A stretch of 13,088 bases of DNA from Methanimicrococcus sp034006575 (GTDB lineage Archaea > Halobacteriota > Methanosarcinia > Methanosarcinales > Methanosarcinaceae): positions 1-13,088 of the forward strand of contig JAVESN010000049.1 in assembly GCA_034006575.1 (NCBI GenBank). Reading direction: 5' to 3'. The notes under the pieces were generated by a model. The model saw only the letters and a program-made list of their open reading frames with translations. It searched no databases and was not told where the DNA came from. Of the stretch, positions 6,790 through 12,790 are shown in pieces (positions within the stretch are counted from its first letter, which is position 1; every line of letters starts with the position of its first letter). The position numbers and the translations under genes were made by a program.

Positions 6790-7872
6790 TTAATCTTTCG
6801 GGCCGATGGTGACGATTAATTTTTCATCATTCAGCAAAAAATTTCCGGGTTTCGCATTTTGATGCGTCACTTGAGTTTTTGCATCTTCCGTCTCGGGTTC
6901 GATATTTAAGATAAATTCCGCTTCTATTTCGGTTTTTAAAAGATTTTCTTTTGCTTCTTCTTTTGTCATTCCGTAAAGATTCGGGACTTCTGTCCGATAA
7001 ACCGTAAACTGCGGCGGCGGAATCGGACGGAATTTAATCGAAAGAGCGCTTTCCTCTTTGCGGGAGGATTGGGAAGAAATATAATAATCTGTATTGGACG
7101 GAAGGACGGCAATTTTTCGCGTCATTCTCATTTTTGAAATGTTTTCTTTTTCTTCTTTTCCTTCTTCCGTTTTTTGTTCGACGACAGTGTATTCCATCTT
7201 GAGGTCAAATTGGACTTCCGGAATCGTGTACCAAGTCGCGTTGATACCGTAATCGGCCAACTCTTTGTCTTTTAAAATAGAATTCTGAACGGAAACGGAA
7301 TGCATGTCTAATTCGCGTTGCGCTTTTGCAATTCCTCTTCCCAGTTCGGTCAAAACTTCCGGAAGCGTGATATAAAAATCGGAGACGACATTTTCAACCG
7401 TCTTTTTTTCTTCCTCTTCCCGCCTTGCCGCTTCCTCTCTTCTTGCCGCTTCTTCCTCTTTTCTGACGGCTTCTTCCGCCATCAATGCGGCTTCTTCTCT
7501 CTTTTTGGCTTCTTCCGCCATCAATGCAGCTTCTTTTACAGCTTGTCTTGCATTTTCAGCCGCGGCTCTGAGATTTTCTTTTCTTCTGCGTTCGGATTCG
7601 CTGATGTCGGTCGCTTTTTTCTTATAGGCGTTGACTTTTTCCGTCGACAAATTACAAAGACGGCAATGTTTTCTGTACCGCGCGTTTTGAATGGCACGCG
7701 CTGCCGCGCTGAATTTAGAATTGTTGACGGTGATTGTTTCACCGCAGTCGGTGCGAATATGCAGTTTTCCGCCGGAATAGGTGTACTTTTTAACGCCGTG
7801 CAATTGCCATTTCCTTGAAATCCAAACATTGCAAAGTTTGACAAGCTCTTCCAGAGTCGGTTTATCTGCCAT
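6790..7872 (-). CDS. First operon protein: Cys-containing N-domain, charged helix, shared core and PASTA domain
   Basis: The protein has 360 residues. Residues 1-80 form a small domain with Cys14, Cys43, Cys70 and Cys73 (HCRLC), which could bind zinc. Residues about 85-165 form a highly charged helix with EEAALMAEEA repeats, encoded by near-identical 29-base repeats at 7468-7496 and 7507-7535. The shared core spans about 170-285 (GIAKAQRELD, NATWYTIPEVQFDLKMEY, VLPSNTDYYISSQ, SALSIKFRPIPP). A PASTA-like domain follows (VPNLYGMTKEEAKENLLKTE, about 295-358). AGGA lies seven bases before the ATG. The protein has no signal peptide. It shares the core-PASTA arrangement with the 586-residue protein at the other end of the operon, but the N-terminal halves are unrelated. 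It is likely a structural or adaptor subunit. Confidence 0.8.
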   Translation of the reverse strand: MADKPTLEELVKLCNVWISRKWQLHGVKKYTYSGGKLHIRTDCGETITVNNSKFSAAARAIQNARYRKHCRLCNLSTEKVNAYKKKATDISESERRRKENLRAAAENARQAVKEAALMAEEAKKREEAALMAEEAVRKEEEAARREEAARREEEEKKTVENVVSDFYITLPEVLTELGRGIAKAQRELDMHSVSVQNSILKDKELADYGINATWYTIPEVQFDLKMEYTVVEQKTEEGKEEKENISKMRMTRKIAVLPSNTDYYISSQSSRKEESALSIKFRPIPPPQFTVYRTEVPNLYGMTKEEAKENLLKTEIEAEFILNIEPETEDAKTQVTHQNAKPGNFLLNDEKLIVTIGPKD

Positions 7873-7915
7873 TTTATTTCCTACGGTTTGATTTGTTTAG
7901 TAAAAAATGATAGAT

Positions 7916-8031
7916 GGAAACCCCGGGAATTTAACCCAAGCTGGATCCGCTGATGCACGGGGTAGATTCGGGCAGTGTTTTAATTCTGCATAATCCTGCC
8001 GGGCGGGATCCGGTCGACTGACCCGGTTTCC
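7916..8031 (-). tRNA. Pyrrolysine-tRNA-like gene with interrupted anticodon arm
   Basis: Read on the minus strand, GGAAACC (8031-8025) pairs with GGTTTCC (7922-7916). G8 is followed by a D arm GGTC-AGTC-GACC with a four-base loop, as in compact tRNA-Pyl. The variable loop AGC has three bases, and the T arm is TTGGG-TTAAATT-CCCGG. Acceptor and T arm are almost identical to Methanosarcina tRNA-Pyl as I remember it, including the unusual TTARATT T loop. Between the D arm and the variable loop are two GGATCC segments (8011-8006 and 7948-7943), mutually complementary like an anticodon stem. They enclose 57 bases rather than seven. These contain the hairpin GGCAG (8000-7996)/CTGCC (7975-7971) and a single CTA (7965-7963). 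I could not fit a canonical bulge-helix-bulge intron, so it may be intron-bearing, a pseudogene, or a tRNA-like leader. Base 73 is A, followed by a TTTTTT tract. Confidence 0.6.
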
Positions 8032-8070
8032 AACAGACTACGTTTGTTTAATGCCGTATTTTTTTGTTTT

Positions 8071-8079
8071 TATTTTTTA
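8071..8079 (-). promoter_or_regulatory. Candidate TATA box for the tRNA-like gene
   Basis: On the minus strand this reads TAAAAAATA, about 40 bases before the mature 5' end of the tRNA-like RNA, which would give a short 5' leader. It may also serve the downstream operon, because the 43 bases between the RNA and the ATG at 7872 hold no convincing TATA box. Confidence 0.35.
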
Positions 8080-8265
8080 TTCACTATGAATTCATTAACG
8101 AACTGTAATAAATATTTTTCTGTCTCTATTTTTTCTAAAACAATTTTTTTATAGAATCTCACTATTCTTTTTTTCCCGTCATAAAAATAGTTGATTAGAA
8201 GAATTTTATTTTAACTCGACTTCCGATATTCCTTTATGAGCGTCTCTTGACATTCAATTTAATAT

Positions 8266-8350
8266 TTTCATTTCATTTCATTTCATTTCATTTCATTTCA
8301 TTTCATTTCATTTCATTTCATTTCATTTCATTTCATTTCATTTCATTTCA
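8266..8350. repeat. Pentanucleotide microsatellite (TTTCA)17
   Basis: Seventeen perfect TTTCA units run from 8266 to 8350, then TTTC and a T-rich tail. They lie in the 525-base non-coding stretch between the tRNA-like gene and the pilin start. The rest of 8032-8556 is AT-rich, with a weak AGAAT/ATTCT hairpin at 8153-8168 followed by T bases, and shows no gene. Perfect copies imply recent or ongoing slippage, so copy number may vary between cells. The open frame through the array (FHFIS repeats) is an artefact. Confidence 0.9.
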
Positions 8351-8556
8351 TTTCTTTTTATTTTATTTTGTTTTGGTTTTTTTAAATATTTTAATCATTT
8401 TATCTTTTCTTTTTTTCTTTAAAAACATTAATCTGCTTTTTTCTTTTACTTCGTTTGGTGTTTCAAATGTTTTTCAAATTCGATAGGAAAAAAAAATCAA
8501 ATCAAAGCAGTCATTCAAATTGTTTTTCTCATTCCGGACCATCCGTTGATGTCAAA

Positions 8557-9054
8557 ATGAAAAAGCTCGCAAAAAATAATTTTTTGACGGACGAGCGCGG
8601 AATTTCGCCGGTTATCGGGGTTTTATTGCTTTTGGCCATTACCGTCGTCATGGCCGGATATTTGGCGACCGAAGTTTTAAGTTATGAATTTACCGCCCCG
8701 TCTCAACCGGTCAGTTTAAACGCGCGCGTTGAAACGGTTGTCGTCGGCACCTCCAATTATTCCGTCATTCGATTGGAACACTTTGGCGGCGCGCCGCTTC
8801 AAATGTCACAAGTCCGAATATTGTTTAATCAAAAAGAAGTGGATTTATCCTCTTCAAAAGAAACATTCAATATCGGAGAATCATTGGCAATCGGAAGCAT
8901 CGGCGCCGATAAAACAGCCGTTTTTTCGTACCCGATTTCACAAAGCACAAAAAAACCCTCTCAAAATATTTTAAAAACCGGGGAATCCGCGGAATTGGTC
9001 GTGATTGATTCTTCCAACAATCAAATTCTTTATAAGAAAATAATAACGGGCTGA
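8557..9054 (+). CDS. Archaeal type IV pilin-like protein
   Basis: The 165-residue protein begins MKKLAKNNFLTDERGISPVIG followed by a hydrophobic stretch (LLLLAITVVMAGYLATEVL). This is the archaeal Pilin_N (DUF1628-type) signature, with a basic leader, a prepilin-peptidase site near the DERG/ISP junction, and a helix that packs into the filament core. The remaining 120 residues are beta-rich, as in small archaeal pilins. I chose the ATG at 8557 because it places the short leader directly before DERGISP; an upstream TTG at 8455 would add 34 atypical residues. No clear Shine-Dalgarno site is visible. The expected role is a subunit of a surface pilus or pseudopilus. No assembly ATPase or prepilin peptidase is encoded here. 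Confidence 0.85.
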   Translation: MKKLAKNNFLTDERGISPVIGVLLLLAITVVMAGYLATEVLSYEFTAPSQPVSLNARVETVVVGTSNYSVIRLEHFGGAPLQMSQVRILFNQKEVDLSSSKETFNIGESLAIGSIGADKTAVFSYPISQSTKKPSQNILKTGESAELVVIDSSNNQILYKKIITG

Positions 9055-9068
9055 TCTTTCTCCGATTC

Positions 9069-9105
9069 GTTTCGTTTCCTTTTCTTTTTTTCTCTTTTTA
9101 AAAAT
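9069..9105 (+). terminator. T-tract terminator after the pilin gene
   Basis: Several runs of T (TTTTC, TTTTTTTC, TTTTT) lie within 60 bases after the stop codon, on the coding strand. This is the usual form of archaeal intrinsic termination. There is no strong hairpin. Confidence 0.35.
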
Positions 9106-9123
9106 TTTTAAAAAAGCGAATTC

Positions 9124-9133
9124 TTTTATATAA
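9124..9133 (+). promoter_or_regulatory. Strong TATA box of a leaderless gene
   Basis: TTTATATAAG (9124-9133) closely fits the archaeal box A. Its centre is about 25 bases before the ATG at 9154, so transcription should start at or next to the start codon. This fits the lack of a Shine-Dalgarno site. Confidence 0.65.
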
Positions 9134-9153
9134 GCAACACCTCTTTTTTTGAC

Positions 9154-10068
9154 ATGGATATCCTGATTTATATTTTTCCGATTGCTTTTGTTATTCTTGT
9201 TATTTTTGCTGCCGTTTTCGGCTTGCTCATCGGCAAACATAAGTTTAACAAAAATCATAATATCGGTAAAGAAAAAAAAATAAAAACGGTCAAATCCGAA
9301 TCCGAAAAAAAGACTCGGCATTCTGAAAATGCAGTGGCCGCATCCTCTTTTTCAGATGAAATCGAAACGGAAGAAGATTATGAACGCGCCGTTAAGTCTT
9401 TAAAAGAAGAAAAGGCCGGAAAAACGTCTCAAAAAATCATAGAAGGGCCCGTAATTATTATTGACGAAAACAAAGTCAATAATGAAGAAGTTATAGAATG
9501 GAAGCCGCCGGCGGAAGACAAGCTTGAAACCAAGCCGGAAATCAAAGGAGATGAAAATCCCGCGTCCAAAGAAGCGATTTCAACTCATACTGTTGTTTCA
9601 TCCGATATTTCCCTTTCCGAAGAGGAATGGAACGACGAGGATTTGGAGATTTTTGAAGCCCGAGCTTATTCTTTTGAAGAGGAAAAAAACGGTTCTCCGA
9701 ACACTCCGGCTTCTCAAAATCAAGACGTCGTCCTTGAAGAAACGGATACCTTTCGAGCACGAAAAGAACAAATTTATAATTCGGCCGATGACGAGGGCGT
9801 TCAAGTCTTTGAAACAAAAGAAGAAAAACCCGAGCCTGAGCCGTTTCCAAAAGAAGAGGTTAAAGTTTCAACTTCAAAATACGCTTATTTTGATTCCGTC
9901 ATGGAAAATGAAAAAACCGCCGCTCCTGTAAAAACTGAAAGCTCGGCGCTTTTGGAAAGAAAAGAATCCGAGCCGCTTTTGGAAAGAAAAGAATCCGATT
10001 CGGTTCCGGCTTCGAAAAAGAAATCCGGCATGCAATACATCGAATTGGAATTGGATGACAACGAATAA
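9154..10068 (+). CDS. Single-pass membrane protein with a long acidic, disordered cytoplasmic tail
   Basis: The protein has 304 residues. An N-terminal membrane helix (IYIFPIAFVILVIFAAVFGL, about residues 5-24) is followed by a basic stretch (KHKFNKNHNIGKEKKIK), which by the positive-inside rule puts the rest in the cytoplasm. The remaining 260 residues are Glu/Asp/Lys/Ser-rich and lack a recognisable fold. Near the C-terminus LLERKESEP and LLERKESDS form a tandem repeat encoded by identical 24-base copies (9948-9971 and 9975-9998). The gene has its own TATA box. It follows the pilin by 99 bases, which may mean a link to surface structures, but that is inference. I do not recognise the family. 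Confidence 0.7.
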   Translation: MDILIYIFPIAFVILVIFAAVFGLLIGKHKFNKNHNIGKEKKIKTVKSESEKKTRHSENAVAASSFSDEIETEEDYERAVKSLKEEKAGKTSQKIIEGPVIIIDENKVNNEEVIEWKPPAEDKLETKPEIKGDENPASKEAISTHTVVSSDISLSEEEWNDEDLEIFEARAYSFEEEKNGSPNTPASQNQDVVLEETDTFRARKEQIYNSADDEGVQVFETKEEKPEPEPFPKEEVKVSTSKYAYFDSVMENEKTAAPVKTESSALLERKESEPLLERKESDSVPASKKKSGMQYIELELDDNE

Positions 10069-10087
10069 AAAACAATTTTGAAAATCG

Positions 10088-10118
10088 GGCGAATCGTTCA
10101 AAACTGTTCGCCTTTTTT
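10088..10118 (+). terminator. Hairpin plus T-tract terminator
   Basis: GGCGAA (10088-10093) and TTCGCC (10107-10112) form a six-base-pair stem. It is immediately followed by TTTTTT (10113-10118) and another T-tract, 20 bases after the stop codon at 10068. It ends transcription of the acidic-tail membrane protein gene. Confidence 0.7.
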
Positions 10119-10200
10119 ATCTTTTTTTTCAATTTATTTCAAATATTTTCTAAAAAGAACATTTTTTTAAATGAAACCTTTTTTAAAAAGAAAGGAAATA

Positions 10201-10252
10201 CGATAAATAAAAACGATAAATAAAAACGATAAATAAAAACGATAAATAAAAC
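10201..10252 (+). repeat. Four tandem copies of CGATAAATAAAAA upstream of the JAMM gene
   Basis: Four 13-base units start at 10201, 10214, 10227 and 10240; the last differs only in its final base. Each contains a TAAATAAAA segment similar to an archaeal TATA box. The third unit lies about 25-30 bases before the ATG at 10263, so it could act as the promoter of a leaderless transcript, with the others as duplicates. Confidence 0.7.
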
Positions 10253-10262
10253 CGTGATTTTT

Positions 10263-10721
10263 ATGGCTGTAAGAAAGATCGCATCGGATACCCTCGATTT
10301 TATATTGGCTTCCTGCAAAGCATCGCATCCGCGCGAATTCGGCGCTCTTTTAGAGGCGGAAGGCGACACGATTATCAATATTATTTATCTGCCGGGAACC
10401 GACTCCACAAGCCGCAGCGTGAGCATAAAAACGTGGATGATGCCGAATATGCCGCACGCCGGCTCCGTTCACAGCCATCCGAGCGGCGCGATTCGACCGT
10501 CTGAGCAAGATTTGATCTTTTTCAGAGCCAACGAAGTAAATATTATTGTCGGAGAGCCGTACACCCGCGAGTCTTGGAAAGTTTTTGACCGAAACGGCAA
10601 CTTGACGGCTCTTGAAATTGTGGAATATGATTTTGGAGAAGACGAGTGGTTGCAAAATGAAATTTTAAATGATGCCGAATTGAAACAAAACGGCACTTCG
10701 GATGATAATGAGTTTGATTAA
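10263..10721 (+). CDS. Archaeal JAMM/MPN+ metalloprotease (deubiquitinase-like)
   Basis: The 152-residue protein carries the full JAMM zinc motif: Glu25 in REFGALL, then His70-Ser-His72-Pro-Ser, with Ser80 and Asp83 in RPSEQD. This belongs to the Mov34/MPN/PAD-1 (JAB) family. Single-domain archaeal members cut isopeptide or linear bonds between ubiquitin-like modifiers (SAMPs) and target proteins, or process the modifier. The length is normal for a stand-alone archaeal enzyme. The ATG at 10263 is preferred over the GTG at 10254 because of the promoter spacing from the TATA-like repeats. It ends with an acidic tail. No ubiquitin-like gene is in the window. UvrC follows after a 177-base gap with no evident functional link. 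Confidence 0.88.
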   Translation: MAVRKIASDTLDFILASCKASHPREFGALLEAEGDTIINIIYLPGTDSTSRSVSIKTWMMPNMPHAGSVHSHPSGAIRPSEQDLIFFRANEVNIIVGEPYTRESWKVFDRNGNLTALEIVEYDFGEDEWLQNEILNDAELKQNGTSDDNEFD

Positions 10722-10749
10722 AATAATTATGTTTGAAACAAATAATTAT

Positions 10750-10856
10750 TTATGATTGAAATCGACAAATTCAGACAAAGAGATTATGATTGAAATCGAC
10801 AAATTCAGACAAAACGTTGTGATCAGAGACGTTAAATTCAACAAAACGATTATGAT
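10750..10856 (+). repeat. Direct repeats in the JAMM-uvrC gap
   Basis: Two identical 30-base copies lie at 10750-10779 and 10784-10813. A third, degenerate partial copy (AAATTCAACAAAACGATTATG core) spans about 10834-10856. The period is 34 bases. Each full copy contains ATGATTGAAATCGACAAATT. The second opens a 35-codon reading frame (10786-10893) that ends just before the uvrC start; this may be chance. Confidence 0.7.
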
Positions 10857-10898
10857 GGTTAGTCTTGATTTTTTTAAAAAAATAAAAGTTTGAGACAA

Positions 10899-12533
10899 AT
10901 GATTGATTTATCCGTAATTCCGACATCCAGCGGTTGTTACATTTACCGCGATAAAGAGGATGAAATTATTTATATCGGCAAAGCGAAAAATTTGAAAAAA
11001 CGCGTTTCGAGTTATTTTCAAAAACGAGATCATGACCCGAAAACGCGTATTTTGGTCAAACAGATTCATTCCGCGGATTTTATCGTGACCGACAATGAAG
11101 TTGAAGCGCTTATTTTAGAAAATACGCTGATTAAAAAACATAATCCGAAATACAATATTGATTTGAAAGATTCCAAAAGCTATGCTTTTATTCATATCGG
11201 CGGGGAGGATTTCCCGAGAATCAGCCTTCTTCGAAAGGCGACGACCGGCGGGAAACTTTACGGACCTTTTGTTTCCGCAAAAGAGCGAGACGAGATTTTG
11301 GATGTCGTCAAACGCACTTTTAAACTTCGTTCCTGCAGAAACATGCCCAAACGTCCCTGCCTGCGCTATCACATCGGAAATTGTATGGCGCCGTGCACGG
11401 GAAACGTTTCAAAAGAAGATTATAAGGCGGCCATTGATAAAGCCGATTTTGTTTTGCGCGGCAATTCCGCAGAGTTGGCGGAAAAACTGCACGGCGAAAT
11501 GGAAGAATACGCTAAAAAGCAAGAATTCGAAATCGCAAAAGATTTGCGCGACCAAATCTACGCGTTGGAATATTTAAATAAACGGCAACATGTGGCCAGA
11601 CAAATCGACCATGACGAGGATGTCATTAATTATATTCTTCGCGATGGAAAAATTTACATGATGGTTTTTAATGTGATTAAAGGAACGTTGGTCGGCAAAG
11701 AAGAGTTTTCTTTTCCCTATCATCAAAATTTTTTGGAAGAGTTTTTGGTTCGATATTATTCGGGACATGAAACCCCTTCTGAAATTATTCTGCCGGAAGC
11801 GTCTGAAATTTTAGAGGAAGAAGCTTACACGTTTGCCGAAAATGTTGTTTTTGAAAAGGATTCTTCGTTTTTCTACCATGAAAATATCAGTCAATCTTTG
11901 ATTGATTTCTTATCTCATCGTCACGGCAAAACGGTTAAAATAACGGTTCCAAAACGCGGTGATAAAAAAGATCTTTTGGAGTTGGCGGAAAAGAATATTG
12001 AAATCGCTTTCTTCAGCGCGACTTCTAAGGTGGAGGAGCTGCAAAAGCGTTTAATGCTTCCAAATCCGCCTCGTGTTATTGAATGTTTTGATATTTCACA
12101 TCTTTCCGGGACGCACACGGTTGCGTCTATGGTTCAATTTCGTGACGGGAGGGCGGATAAATCCAATTATCGGCGTTTTAAAATTAAAACGGTTGACGGC
12201 ATTGACGATTACGCTTCCATGGCCGAAGTGGTCACGCGCCGTTATTCTCGTTTGCTTGAGGAGAAAAAACCTTTCCCGGATTTAATTTTGATTGACGGGG
12301 GAAAAGGGCAATTGTCTTATGCCGTCAACGCGCTTAAAGAACTCGGTGTCAAAACACCCGTCCTCTCTTTAGCGGAACGCGAAGAAGAAATATTTGTTCC
12401 CGGATTTTCGGATCCTCTTCCGATTCAAAAAAATGAAAAAGCTTCTCTTTACTTGCAAGAAATTCGAGACGAAGCACACAGATTCGCACTTACGTTTAAT
12501 CGTCAATTGCGCGAAAAAACATTGAAAGATTAA
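10899..12533 (+). CDS. uvrC: UvrC, excinuclease ABC subunit C
   Basis: In nucleotide excision repair UvrC cuts the damaged strand on both sides of a lesion within the UvrB-DNA complex. The 544-residue protein has an N-terminal GIY-YIG nuclease domain (GCYIY at 12-16, IYIGKAKN at 24-31), which makes the 3' cut. Four cysteines follow at 146, 154, 162 and 166 (SC...PC...NCMAPC), the region that binds an iron-sulfur cluster in bacterial UvrC. A UVR domain for UvrB contact lies at about 198-230. The RNase H-like domain for the 5' cut has Asp398 (FDISH), Asp466 (LIDGGKGQL) and His527 (RDEAHRFA). It stops right after this domain and lacks the C-terminal helix-hairpin-helix pair of the roughly 600-residue bacterial forms. 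The ATG at 10899 is favoured over a TTG at 10890. A T/A-rich promoter-like stretch lies at 10869-10887. UvrA and UvrB are not in the window. Confidence 0.97.
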   Translation: MIDLSVIPTSSGCYIYRDKEDEIIYIGKAKNLKKRVSSYFQKRDHDPKTRILVKQIHSADFIVTDNEVEALILENTLIKKHNPKYNIDLKDSKSYAFIHIGGEDFPRISLLRKATTGGKLYGPFVSAKERDEILDVVKRTFKLRSCRNMPKRPCLRYHIGNCMAPCTGNVSKEDYKAAIDKADFVLRGNSAELAEKLHGEMEEYAKKQEFEIAKDLRDQIYALEYLNKRQHVARQIDHDEDVINYILRDGKIYMMVFNVIKGTLVGKEEFSFPYHQNFLEEFLVRYYSGHETPSEIILPEASEILEEEAYTFAENVVFEKDSSFFYHENISQSLIDFLSHRHGKTVKITVPKRGDKKDLLELAEKNIEIAFFSATSKVEELQKRLMLPNPPRVIECFDISHLSGTHTVASMVQFRDGRADKSNYRRFKIKTVDGIDDYASMAEVVTRRYSRLLEEKKPFPDLILIDGGKGQLSYAVNALKELGVKTPVLSLAEREEEIFVPGFSDPLPIQKNEKASLYLQEIRDEAHRFALTFNRQLREKTLKD

Positions 12534-12596
12534 AAATTGCGCGTCTTAAACGAACCCATTGAAAAGTTAATAAGTTCAAAGGCGTTATCCGATATT

Positions 12597-12746
12597 ATGA
12601 ATCTTGTCCGGAAATGCAGAAAATGCGGCAATTGGATCTATATTATCGATAAAGAAGTCGGAGATTTAATCAAATGCACGCGTTGCGGAGAAGAGCACCA
12701 TTTATCAAAAACATTATCGGACAAAATCGTTTTGACACGAATTTAA
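12597..12746 (+). CDS. Small zinc-ribbon protein
   Basis: The protein has 49 residues with two CxxC knuckles, Cys7/Cys10 (CRKCG) and Cys27/Cys30 (CTRCGEEH), separated by a short beta segment, the typical small zinc-ribbon fold. Such proteins often bind RNA, DNA or protein partners; the role here is unknown. The ATG at 12597 was chosen, with TTAATAA (about 12567-12573) some 25 bases upstream as a possible leaderless promoter. A TTG at 12537, three bases after uvrC, would add 20 residues (a plausible helix) and cannot be excluded; in that case it would be coupled to uvrC. Confidence 0.68.
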   Translation: MNLVRKCRKCGNWIYIIDKEVGDLIKCTRCGEEHHLSKTLSDKIVLTRI

Positions 12747-12752
12747 TTTTTT

Positions 12753-12790
12753 ATCGGATTTTTTTATCGGATTTTTTTATCGGATTTTTT
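12753..12790. terminator. Three 13-base ATCGGATTTTTTT repeats acting as T-tract terminator
   Basis: Units start at 12753, 12766 and 12779, giving successive runs of six to seven T on the plus strand directly after the zinc-ribbon stop codon. This suits archaeal termination. The related words TTATCGGCG and TTATCGGAAA appear farther on (about 12831 and 12846), inside the end of the leftward gene. Confidence 0.5.

Noticed and set aside
7318..7818. 166-codon plus-strand frame rich in Phe, Ser and Cys
   Set aside because: It is antisense to the charged-helix region of the 6790-7872 gene, with no start signal or family match.
7916..8031. Known riboswitch, SRP RNA or 5S rRNA
   Set aside because: I found none of the conserved motifs of TPP, FMN, cobalamin or SRP RNA. 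The closing stem, D arm and T arm fit tRNA-Pyl instead.
8247..8486. Open frame encoding repeated FHFIS
   Set aside because: It is only a translation of the TTTCA microsatellite and has no independent support.
8455..8556. TTG-initiated N-terminal extension of the pilin
   Set aside because: It would put 34 unusual residues before the short basic leader; class III signal peptides sit close to the N-terminus.
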